Below are positions 7,288 through 13,950 of a stretch of DNA of 15,061 nt, piece after piece. A model generated the notes under the pieces. That model had not been told where the DNA came from, made no database searches, and was given only the letters and a program-made list of their open reading frames with translations. The first letter of the stretch is position 1. Each line of letters opens with the position of its first letter. The position numbers and the translations under genes are program-made. This stretch comes from Chitinophagaceae bacterium (GTDB lineage Bacteria > Bacteroidota > Bacteroidia > Chitinophagales > Chitinophagaceae), in assembly GCA_025351145.1 (NCBI GenBank), contig JANXWM010000533.1:1-15061 (forward strand), given 5' to 3'.

Positions 7288-8652
7288 ATGAAACAAAATA
7301 AGCCTTTACTGCTTTTCAAAATATGCTTTATTACCGGAGCGTTATTTTGTTTCACTGCAAAAACTTTTGCTTTTGTAGCGGACAAAAAAAAGTTTTCACA
7401 ATTTACAGGCGACCTGAATGGAGATGGGTTTACTGATATTGTAATCGCAGACAGAACAAATTATAGGGACTCATACGGGTTTGTAAAGGTGTTCTTTGGC
7501 AGTACCAACGGCATAGACACAATAGCTGGTTGGACATACAACTGTAACCGGTTTAATTTTTTAGAATCGCAATATAATGTGCGTATCATAGGGGATGTAA
7601 ATGGGGACGGAATGGATGAATTGTGCCTACTGTTAACAAATTTATCCAATGAAAAATCAGGACGCAGTCATCAGGACATTTTTTTGTCTTACGGTAAAAA
7701 AGAAAAATTTGGGGAGGCTCCAATAATATTAAAAGTTGAAACCGACAATAAAGACAAATATAGTCTACGGGATTATTTTGCTTTTGATTACACAGGTGAT
7801 GGGATCACAGACATACTTGCAGTATCATCTAAAAGAAATTACCAGGCTTTAGAGACAGGCTGGACTGATACAGATAAAAAATTATTGTTATACAAGGGAA
7901 CAGATACAGGCATCAATAATACTTATGAAATTATCAGAAACATTGAGGATATTTTTTTTAAAGAGGCCGGCGATGTAAATAACGATGGAATAGATGATTT
8001 GCTTATGGCAGAAACAAACAAAAATGAGTTAGTGTGGACACAGTTTTTGGGGAGTAAAAACCATTCAATTATTTCTAAGCCATTCCTGTCATACAAATTA
8101 CTTCCAGCAGTAACATCTGACAGGATATACAATAACAATGTTTGGGATTTTAATGGTGACAGGTACGATGACGACTATGTGATGCATCAAGACGCCAGCC
8201 CGTTACTAAGTTTTAAGAAAGCGGATTCTACTGCATATACACTTGAATTTTATCCCGGAAGCATGGAAGGCTTAAGGGATACTGTTACCTATTCCTGGAA
8301 AATGAAAACAGCGCCTGGTGTGTTTTTAAACATAACATCGTGCGGCGATTTAAATAATGATGGGTTTGGAGATTTTGTTTTGCAGCGTTTTACACCCAAA
8401 GAAAAAGAAGTAACTATGATGGAAGCATTTATTCTGTGGGGTGGCAAAGAGGAATTGCACCCAGACATGACTGACAACTTCAATAAATTATTTCATTCAC
8501 TGTTTTTAGTTAAGTATGGTTTTTCTACAGTAAATGCTTTAGGTGATATTAATAATGATGGATATGCCGATATGTTATTAGGAGTTGAAACCATTATTTA
8601 CGGGGGCAAGAATGGAAATTTTAAACCCGTTCAGTTAAAATTTATTGATTAG
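7288..8652 (+). CDS. Exported seven-blade FG-GAP/VCBS beta-propeller protein
   Basis: A 454-aa protein with a signal peptide (about 1-28). Seven calcium-loop FG-GAP repeats begin near residues 41 (GDLNGDGFTD), 102 (GDVNGDGMDE), 166 (FDYTGDGITD), 228 (GDVNNDGIDD), 286 (WDFNGDRYDD), 353 (GDLNNDGFGD) and 419 (GDINNDGYAD). Seven repeats match the integrin-alpha type seven-bladed propeller, so the chain is probably one whole domain with no extra module. The D.N.DG..D loops are expected to bind calcium. Blade 5 has Arg where glycine is usual, so its site may be weaker. A secreted or surface binding role is inferred; no enzyme domain and no type IX sorting tail is seen. It sits 85 bp after paralog 2 on the same strand. 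Confidence 0.93.
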   Translation: MKQNKPLLLFKICFITGALFCFTAKTFAFVADKKKFSQFTGDLNGDGFTDIVIADRTNYRDSYGFVKVFFGSTNGIDTIAGWTYNCNRFNFLESQYNVRIIGDVNGDGMDELCLLLTNLSNEKSGRSHQDIFLSYGKKEKFGEAPIILKVETDNKDKYSLRDYFAFDYTGDGITDILAVSSKRNYQALETGWTDTDKKLLLYKGTDTGINNTYEIIRNIEDIFFKEAGDVNNDGIDDLLMAETNKNELVWTQFLGSKNHSIISKPFLSYKLLPAVTSDRIYNNNVWDFNGDRYDDDYVMHQDASPLLSFKKADSTAYTLEFYPGSMEGLRDTVTYSWKMKTAPGVFLNITSCGDLNNDGFGDFVLQRFTPKEKEVTMMEAFILWGGKEELHPDMTDNFNKLFHSLFLVKYGFSTVNALGDINNDGYADMLLGVETIIYGGKNGNFKPVQLKFID

Positions 8653-8698
8653 GGTTGCACCGCCAAAAAGAAATACGTTTTAAGATTCAGTTGCTATT

Positions 8699-8714
8699 AA
8701 ACTCATGCGAGTTT
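8699..8714. terminator. Hairpin after the propeller gene, terminator-like but weak
   Basis: AAACTC-ATGC-GAGTTT is a perfect 6-bp stem with a 4-nt loop, 47 bp after the propeller stop. It is followed by GGGGCTCTT rather than a T-run, so intrinsic termination is doubtful. Confidence 0.25.
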
Positions 8715-8844
8715 GGGGCTCTTAAATAATAATGCTAAAATTATACAAGGATCTTTTTAGATTATCAAAGCCTTGCTTTTGCTCTTATTACTAAAAAGCA
8801 ACAAAAACAATCCTATACTAAAAAACACTAATAATTTATTTACA

Positions 8845-9453
8845 ATGCTTTTAAATAAAATACCCCTCGTCCTACTGATCCTGGTTTCGGCAAATTGTTT
8901 TTCTCAGAACAAACAAAATCCTGATATATCGGGTGTAACGAAAATAACTTTTTTTGATCCGGGCATCAGCTTCGAAAAAAGAATTGGAAAGTTTCAATCA
9001 CTGTATGCACAGGCATTTATGAATACTTCGATTTCAATTAGTTATTCAGATTATTTTGGAAACACTTCAAGTATTTATTTTGATCCTGCGTTCACTTTGC
9101 AGTATAGATATTATTACAATTCAGCAAAGCGGGAAGCTAAAGGCAAGCGAACCGAAATGAACAGTTTAAACTATGTAAGTGCAATAGAACAAACAACCTT
9201 CTCTAAAAATAGTATTTCATCATCATATTATTCTGAAAAAGATCGCCGTGCAATAAACACAATCGGCATTGCATGGGGCTTTCAAAGGAACTATCATAAC
9301 CGTTTTAGTGTTGACTTTAATATTGGGGAAGGTTATCTTTATACGAGGGTAACAACAAAAAATAATGCAGGGCAATTTATAACCAAATACGCCGGTCAGT
9401 TTACAGCTGTGGGGCAAATAAACCTGGGTTTTTGGCTAAATAAAAGGAATTAA
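8845..9453 (+). CDS. Exported, probably outer-membrane beta-barrel-like protein
   Basis: The start is placed at the ATG at 8845, giving 202 aa, because the signal peptide MLLNKIPLVLLILVSANCFS begins there. An upstream in-frame ATG at 8773 would add 24 residues of low-complexity sequence. The mature part shows alternating aromatic and polar strands (SLYAQAFMNTSISISY, FTLQYRYYYN, INTIGIAWGFQRNY, FSVDFNIGEGYLYTRV, FTAVGQINLGFWLN). This suits a small barrel of about 8 strands with a Phe/Leu-rich C-terminal strand. No specific family is recognised, and transport, adhesion or a structural role are all possible. It follows the propeller gene by 192 bp on the same strand. Confidence 0.78.
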   Translation: MLLNKIPLVLLILVSANCFSQNKQNPDISGVTKITFFDPGISFEKRIGKFQSLYAQAFMNTSISISYSDYFGNTSSIYFDPAFTLQYRYYYNSAKREAKGKRTEMNSLNYVSAIEQTTFSKNSISSSYYSEKDRRAINTIGIAWGFQRNYHNRFSVDFNIGEGYLYTRVTTKNNAGQFITKYAGQFTAVGQINLGFWLNKRN

Positions 9454-9597
9454 AACTGCTTGCAATAAATTGTCTTGTGCAAGTTAAACCAAAGGGTAAA
9501 CATGTTGCCTAACCTGCATTTCAACAGTAGCCGATTTATGGTACGCAATGATAGGCCCTGCTTAAAAAAATTAACCGCATGCTTTACAAATTAATAA

Positions 9598-10161
9598 ATG
9601 AAAAAAATATCGCTTCTCATTGCCTCGCTTTTGTTTATAGTAATTACACATGCACATAACAACAACGATACATCATCGCATTTTTATTACCGGCTTTTCC
9701 CAATGAAAGCTACAATATATTATAAAGGAGACAGCATTTATACGGGGATGCTTACAGAAATATCAGATAGCATTATTGCTTTATTCCCCATATCATCTGA
9801 TAAAAACCGTGCATCACGGATTATTATCCCCATCGCAGATATACAAAAAGTAAGGTTCAAAAGGCATGCGGCAGAACTTGGCTTTATATATGGTGCAGGC
9901 TCTGGATTTATCGTTGGTGGTATTGCAGGTGTTGTAATAGATGTAAGCAGCGGAACCAGCAGCAATAATGATGGTGCTTTTACTGTGGGTGGAATCATAG
10001 GCGCAATTCCCGGAGGGCTTGTTGGAATTGTTATTGGCAGCGCGTTTACACGCGGTGTTTTTAAACTAAATGGCAATAAAGAAAAGGCGATAAAACTTGG
10101 AAAAATTTTAAACAGAAGGCAAAAAACCCTGGCCACAAAAGACGATATTTTTTTGTACTAA
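9598..10161 (+). CDS. Exported glycine-zipper protein, paralog 3
   Basis: A 187-aa protein with a signal peptide (about 1-19, ending THAH). The beta-rich domain includes IYYKGDSIYTGMLTEISDSI and closes with DIQKVRFKRH. Two glycine-rich helices follow (about 98-120, GFIYGAGSGFIVGGIAGVV; about 129-152, GGIIGAIPGGLVGIVIGSA), then FKLNGNKEKAIKLGKIL. It is closest to paralog 2. The C-terminus beyond about residue 178 is odd: the last codons, encoding DDIFLY, and the TAA stop lie inside the A-run end of dispersed-element copy D. The native 3' end may therefore have been replaced by repeat sequence. Function unknown; envelope location inferred. Confidence 0.82.
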   Translation: MKKISLLIASLLFIVITHAHNNNDTSSHFYYRLFPMKATIYYKGDSIYTGMLTEISDSIIALFPISSDKNRASRIIIPIADIQKVRFKRHAAELGFIYGAGSGFIVGGIAGVVIDVSSGTSSNNDGAFTVGGIIGAIPGGLVGIVIGSAFTRGVFKLNGNKEKAIKLGKILNRRQKTLATKDDIFLY

Positions 10162-10212
10162 GCTGCATTACATTATTCACCGTTCCTTGCGTCGCACTCT
10201 TGTACTGCATAA
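10145..10212 (-). repeat. Dispersed intergenic element, copy D, overlapping a gene end
   Basis: Read on the minus strand: GTTATGCAGTACAAGAGTGC, then GACGCAAGGAACGGTG, a variable part, and GCAGCTTAGTACAAAAAAAT. That last part matches the tail of copy B (GCAGCTAAGTGCAAAAAAT). The core is at 10186-10205. The A-run tail overlaps the last codons and the stop of paralog 3. Copy D and copy E face each other with cores inward and bracket glycine-zipper paralog 4. Confidence 0.87.
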
Positions 10213-10258
10213 CTTACAGGAGCTTTGGTTTAAGTGCAGCCATAAGCCCATTTTTCAA

Positions 10259-10352
10259 ACATCATTCAGTTACCAATTCAAACAGATCAACTGCCAAATG
10301 CGCATTAATTTGCTTTAGTATATAAAATAGCTTGGCAGTCAAATTAAATGCA
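10259..10352 (+). repeat. 95-bp dispersed repeat, copy 1
   Basis: It begins ACATCATTCAGTTACCAATT and stays alignable through ACTGCCAAATG.GCATT.ATT, AAATAGCTT and a closing TTAAATG. The second copy is at 13416-13511 in the same orientation. This copy ends about 19 bp upstream of the start of paralog 4, so it forms most of that gene's upstream region. Whether it is a mobile remnant or carries a promoter cannot be told by eye. Confidence 0.82.
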
Positions 10353-10370
10353 TCCATAAATATTTACGTT

Positions 10371-10862
10371 ATGAAATATCTGCTGCTAATTTTATTTGCT
10401 GTGTTTTTCAAACAGTCTTATGCACAGGATAGCAGCAGTACAAAAAAAATATTCGTGCGGCTTTACAACAGCAATAATGAAAAAATTGGCAAAGGTTATT
10501 TGTTATATGGTTATGACAGTTTGATAGAAATAAAACAGCATGCTGCGCTCAATACATTTCCAGTACAACAGGTTGCTTATATCCAAACAAGAAGAAGTAC
10601 GGGCCACAGTATTTTAACAGGGGCAGCCATTGGCACCGCTACAGGAGTAATACTCATTGGCATCTCCGCAGGTGCAGATACCCAAAATTCAGAAGGAACA
10701 TCTGCTTCATTTGCTGAAGCTCTGGCCGGAGTAGCAGCCCCTTTTGTTGGCGCTGCGATAGGTGGTGTTGCAGCCACATTTCGAAAAAGGGAAACGATTA
10801 TTATTAACGGCAACACTGAACAATGGAAGGATGCAAGAAAAAAAATATTAGGCACTAACTGA
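10371..10862 (+). CDS. Exported glycine-zipper protein, paralog 4
   Basis: The start is placed at the ATG at 10371 (163 aa), where the signal peptide MKYLLLILFAVFFKQSYAQ begins. An in-frame ATG at 10332 would add 13 residues read from repeat sequence. The beta-rich domain reads KIFVRLYNSNNEKIGKG...YDSLIEI and closes with VAYIQTRRS. Two glycine/alanine-rich helices follow (GAAIGTATGVILIGISAG; EALAGVAAPFVGAAIGGVAA), then TIIINGNTEQWKDARKKIL. It is closest to paralog 1 at 3022. It is bracketed by inward-facing copies D and E and preceded by the 95-bp repeat, a setting that suggests it moved or was duplicated as a unit. Function unknown. Confidence 0.82.
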   Translation: MKYLLLILFAVFFKQSYAQDSSSTKKIFVRLYNSNNEKIGKGYLLYGYDSLIEIKQHAALNTFPVQQVAYIQTRRSTGHSILTGAAIGTATGVILIGISAGADTQNSEGTSASFAEALAGVAAPFVGAAIGGVAATFRKRETIIINGNTEQWKDARKKILGTN

Positions 10863-11025
10863 AGTATTGTGGCTGGCAAAAAAATAGCTCAACCAGCTAA
10901 TAAAAAACCATCGTTAAATAAGGTTCCCTGTTTACTTCATTGGAATTGCAGTATTATTCAGAGAGGATGAGTAATAATTGTTTTGCTTATGTTTTCAACC
11001 CAAAATCTTTTTGTGCCAAAAGTAT

Positions 11026-11097
11026 TACTGCAGTACAAGAGTGCGACGCAACGGCAGATGCACAAAGTGATTGAGCCCGGCTCAAAAATATTCTTTA
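11026..11097 (+). repeat. Dispersed intergenic element, copy E
   Basis: Core GTACAAGAGTGCGACGCAAC at 11033-11052, then GGCAGATGCACAAAG (matching AGCAGACGCACAAAG in copy B). A near-perfect palindrome TTGAGCC-C-GGCTCAA (11070-11084) and an A-run follow. This is the best-formed hairpin of the six copies. It lies in the 294-bp gap between paralog 4 and the phosphatidyltransferase gene, 60 bp before the latter. Nothing else is seen in that gap apart from a weak GCTGG/CCAGC inverted repeat just after 10862. Confidence 0.9.
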
Positions 11098-11156
11098 GCT
11101 TTAGCAACGGTGATATTACGATATAACTATTTTTTTAGCATTAAAACCCTCTTGCC

Positions 11157-11759
11157 ATGAAACAGTTCCCACTGGCACTAATTGCGTTCAGGTTCTTTCT
11201 TTCGCCGGTAATGTTGTGCCTTGGATATTTTTATGATAAAACATACATACCATTGATTGTGGTACTGCTCTTTCTTGGTTTAATTTCTGATATACTTGAT
11301 GGAATAATTGCCCGCAAACAAAATACTTCTTCTGCAAAACTGCGGCGGCTGGATAGCCAGACAGATATGATATTCTGGCTATCGGCAGGCTTTACCGCAT
11401 GGTTCATTTGGCCACAGGTAATCAGCGAAAATTCTTTTGTAATTTGGATATTGCTTGGTATGGAAGCATCCTGTTATGCAGTGAGCATTATTAAATTCAG
11501 CAAAGAAACCTGCACGCATGCTTACCTCTCAAAATTCTGGGGGCTCACGCTGCTTGCAGCATTTACCGATCTTATCTTAAACGGCAACGCTGGTTTCCTG
11601 TTTTATTTTTGTCTTGTTGCCGGAATTATTTCGCACCTCGACAGGATATTCATTACACTCATTTTACCAAAATGGCAGCACGATGTGCCCAGCGCCTATC
11701 ATGCTTATTTAATAAGAAAAGGCAAGCCATTTAAAAAATTTATATTGTTCAACAGTTAG
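11157..11759 (+). CDS. CDP-alcohol phosphatidyltransferase family protein
   Basis: An integral membrane enzyme of 200 aa expected to transfer a phosphatidyl group from a CDP-lipid to an alcohol such as glycerol phosphate, in phospholipid synthesis at the inner membrane. The metal-binding signature is DG..AR...........D...D, with Asp45, Asp48, Gly49, Ala52, Arg53, Asp66 and Asp70 all in register. The glycine normally found 4 residues before the third aspartate is Leu62 (AKLRRLDSQTD). Hydrophobic helices at about 3-26, 30-46, 70-87, 90-110, 122-138 and 143-165 suit the six-helix fold, with a short basic tail. The alcohol acceptor cannot be read from sequence: PgsA-like is possible, but the divergent signature argues for a separate subgroup. 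It is 84 bp upstream of the GH3 gene and possibly cotranscribed with it. Confidence 0.88.
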   Translation: MKQFPLALIAFRFFLSPVMLCLGYFYDKTYIPLIVVLLFLGLISDILDGIIARKQNTSSAKLRRLDSQTDMIFWLSAGFTAWFIWPQVISENSFVIWILLGMEASCYAVSIIKFSKETCTHAYLSKFWGLTLLAAFTDLILNGNAGFLFYFCLVAGIISHLDRIFITLILPKWQHDVPSAYHAYLIRKGKPFKKFILFNS

Positions 11760-11767
11760 TTTTTTTG

Positions 11768-11843
11768 TCTTTTATTTTTATGTACCAGGCAGTGGGAATA
11801 CTATTAAACTTCCGTTGCGTCGCACTCTTGTACTGTATAACTT
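11768..11843 (-). repeat. Dispersed intergenic element, copy F, abutting a start codon
   Basis: Read on the minus strand: GTTATACAGTACAAGAGTGC, GACGCAACGGAAG, a variable part, and CTGCCTGGTACATAAAAATA, the last like copy C. The core is at 11814-11833. It fills nearly the whole gap between the phosphatidyltransferase stop (11759) and the GH3 start (11844), so it is the GH3 gene's 5' leader if the two are cotranscribed. Compared with copy D (AACTTACAG), the sequence AACTTATGG here turns the element's outer edge into an ATG. Confidence 0.88.
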
Positions 11844-13397
11844 ATGGTAGCAAATTCATCCATTTCATCTTACTTGCCGGCAGGGTTGGGGAACCCGTTT
11901 ATTTCCCTTGCCCAATATTATTATTTTAAAAGTTTTTCAAACCTTGTTATTGAAAACAGGGTGCATGCAAATGCATGCCAGCAAAGGATCCTGTCAGAAT
12001 TAATTGAAAAAGGAGCAACAACTTCCTTTGGCCGCGAACATGGGTTTAAAACAATAAAAAGCTATGATGATTTTAAGCAACAGGTGCCGCTTAGGGAATA
12101 CGAAGATTTTAAACCATACATTCAAAAAATATTTTCTGGCGAGCCATCTGTTTTATGGCCGGGCCAGCCGTCTTTTTTTGGTAAAAGCAGCGGTACAACA
12201 GATGCCCCAAAATATATTCCTGTTACCAATGAATTTATCAACTGCACACAGTTTGCAGCAAAGTATATGCTCTGCAACCTTATCCATCAATTTAAACATG
12301 CAGGCTTTATAGGCAACAAGGTTTTTTACTTAACCGACCAGCAGGATTTTGAAATGGTACAGGGGTTTAAATGCGGTGCTATATCAGAAATTAAATCACA
12401 CTTCATGCCCAAATGGGCATCTTATTTTTCTGTACCAAAAAAAGAAATAAACCGCATCATTAATCCCGTCGAAAAAATTGATGCCATCATTGATACCCTT
12501 CCCGGGAACGATATACGCATGGCAGTTGCGCTGCCTGTATATTTATCTCATTTTCTCAGGCATTTTGAAATAAGAAACGGCAATAAATTCAAAGATGTTT
12601 TTCCAAACTTCGGTGTACTGTTTGTAAGCGGGATGAATTACGAACCTTATGAAAATTTGTTAAGACAGCATTTAGGAAACGAGCTGCTGATTATGGAAAA
12701 TTATTCTGCTACCGAAGGTAACATTGCTTATCAATCTATACCTGGTACAAAAGGGATGGAGCTTATTTGTAACCAGGGATTATTTTATGAATTTATTCCT
12801 TTGGAAGATATACACAAAAAGTATCCACGGCGGTTGCCGCTTAAAGATGTAATTCTTGGAAAACCTTATGGGTTGGTAATTTCAGGAAATAATGGTTTGT
12901 GGTCCTATAAGATGAATGATGTTGTTGAATTTGTTTCCACTGCACCTTACCACCTTATTGTAAGCGGAAGGCTGAAAGATATTTTTTTTCCATTCGGCGA
13001 ACATATGCTGCCGATACAGGCAGAACAGGCTATGGCAGAATCTTGCACTCAAACACAAAACGTTATAACAGATTTTATGATCATACCTGATTTTAAAAAT
13101 TCAACCTGCAGGTATAAATGTTTTGCAGAATTTGATCAGCCGCTTAAAAATTCAGTAACCTTTGCTGAAGCTTTGCATAAAAACCTTTGCCTGAAAAACA
13201 GTTACTACAATGACCTTGTAAAAACAAATGCTGTTACACTCCCTGAAATAATACCTGTAACAAAGGGTTTCTTTTTCAACCTGTTGCAACTTAAGCATAA
13301 CAATATTTCAGCACAGCAAAAAATAGTTCACCTTGTGAATGATCCTGGTACTATTGCAATACTTGAAAATTTAGCTCCCTCTCTTTTGAATGAGTAA
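11844..13397 (+). CDS. GH3-family acyl-adenylate-forming enzyme
   Basis: Cytosolic 517-aa protein of the GH3 family, in the ANL adenylating superfamily. Plant members join acyl acids such as auxin or jasmonate to amino acids through an acyl-AMP; the substrates of bacterial members are mostly unknown. Visible marks are the N-terminal SYDDFKQQVPLREYEDFKPY block, VLWPGQPSFFGKSSGTTDAP with the AMP-binding loop GKSSGTT at 113-119, KYIPVT, the ENYSATEGN motif at 285-293 in place of the ANL Y-x-TE box, and a C-terminal segment with IVSGRLKDIFFPFGEH. Length is normal for the family. The ATG at 11844 sits at the edge of dispersed-element copy F, so the exact N-terminus is slightly uncertain. A link to the lipid enzyme upstream is only inferred from spacing. 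Confidence 0.93.
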   Translation: MVANSSISSYLPAGLGNPFISLAQYYYFKSFSNLVIENRVHANACQQRILSELIEKGATTSFGREHGFKTIKSYDDFKQQVPLREYEDFKPYIQKIFSGEPSVLWPGQPSFFGKSSGTTDAPKYIPVTNEFINCTQFAAKYMLCNLIHQFKHAGFIGNKVFYLTDQQDFEMVQGFKCGAISEIKSHFMPKWASYFSVPKKEINRIINPVEKIDAIIDTLPGNDIRMAVALPVYLSHFLRHFEIRNGNKFKDVFPNFGVLFVSGMNYEPYENLLRQHLGNELLIMENYSATEGNIAYQSIPGTKGMELICNQGLFYEFIPLEDIHKKYPRRLPLKDVILGKPYGLVISGNNGLWSYKMNDVVEFVSTAPYHLIVSGRLKDIFFPFGEHMLPIQAEQAMAESCTQTQNVITDFMIIPDFKNSTCRYKCFAEFDQPLKNSVTFAEALHKNLCLKNSYYNDLVKTNAVTLPEIIPVTKGFFFNLLQLKHNNISAQQKIVHLVNDPGTIAILENLAPSLLNE

Positions 13398-13415
13398 ATA
13401 TTGAAGGTACTATTA

Positions 13416-13511
13416 ACATCATTCAGTTACCAATTGAAACTGATTAACTGCCAAATGAGCATTGATTCCCTTCAACCTTTCAAATAGCTTCGGCTTTTAG
13501 TTAAATGAAGC
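13416..13511 (+). repeat. 95-bp dispersed repeat, copy 2
   Basis: It starts ACATCATTCAGTTACCAATT, identical to copy 1 at 10259 over the first 20 bases, and continues with scattered mismatches to GTTAAATGAAGC. It lies 18 bp after the GH3 stop and opens the gene-poor stretch 13398-14042. Confidence 0.82.
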
Positions 13512-13594
13512 AAAATGGTTTTGTCAATACGATAGATGAATTTTTTTCATTGCCGGATAATGTTACTACCGTACAATTCAAGCCTACGCTATTC

Positions 13595-13628
13595 TACGCA
13601 TAGCTGCGTATAGCTTCGGCAGCCGAAG
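13595..13628. repeat. Two adjacent hairpins next to the MITE-like element
   Basis: TACGCA-TAGC-TGCGTA (13595-13610) and CTTCGGC-A-GCCGAAG (13614-13628) are perfect inverted repeats standing side by side. They lie just outside the left end of the element at 13636. No T-run follows, so they are probably REP-like structures rather than terminators. Confidence 0.6.
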
Positions 13629-13635
13629 AGTGCGA

Positions 13636-13950
13636 TCCCGAAATAAATTCGCATAGGCATCAAGTTAAAATTTAGTCTTTTAAGCTGAAACATATATCTG
13701 TAAAGTGTTTCCAGAATTTTATACTGCCGTTTCTATAGTGCGTTATTATACCCGTCCTTACATAAGGCGCCTCAGCCGGTTCGGTTCCGGCAAAGCCGGA
13801 ATTGCTGCGATGGCGTAGCCATATCGCAGCAAAGAAGCGGGTGCAGCGCCGTTGAAAGGACACTGCCATGCGGCAATGAGCATACAGATATTGAATTTGA
13901 ACGATACATAAATAAAATTAGCTTGACTCTTATGCGAAATAAATTCGGGA
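13636..13950. mobile_element. MITE-like non-autonomous element, about 315 bp
   Basis: The left end TCCCGAAATAAATTCGCATA (13636-13655) and the complement of the right end (13931-13950), TCCCGAATTTATTTCGCATA, match at 15 of 20 positions. The mismatches are confined to the 5-base centre. The interior has two back-to-back hairpins and no reading frame with protein character. There is no transposase, and no clear target duplication was found. It is GC-richer than its surroundings. It could equally be a composite of REP-type palindromes rather than a single mobile unit. Confidence 0.5.
13785..13832. repeat. Strong double hairpin inside the MITE-like element
   Basis: TTCCGGC-AAA-GCCGGAA (13785-13801, 7-bp stem) is followed directly by a 31-base inverted repeat (13802-13832). 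The latter has a 10-bp outer stem, TTGCTGCGAT with ATCGCAGCAA, and an inner GGC-GTA-GCC stem. These are the most stable secondary structures noticed in the window. Confidence 0.8.

Noticed and set aside
11070..11092. Palindrome TTGAGCC-C-GGCTCAA plus A-run as an intrinsic terminator
   Set aside because: On the plus strand it is followed by A rather than T. On the minus strand no gene reads into it. It is better described as the tail of the dispersed element.
2735..11843. The dispersed element as a CRISPR array
   Set aside because: Copies are kilobases apart, in both orientations and separated by genes, with no regular spacers.
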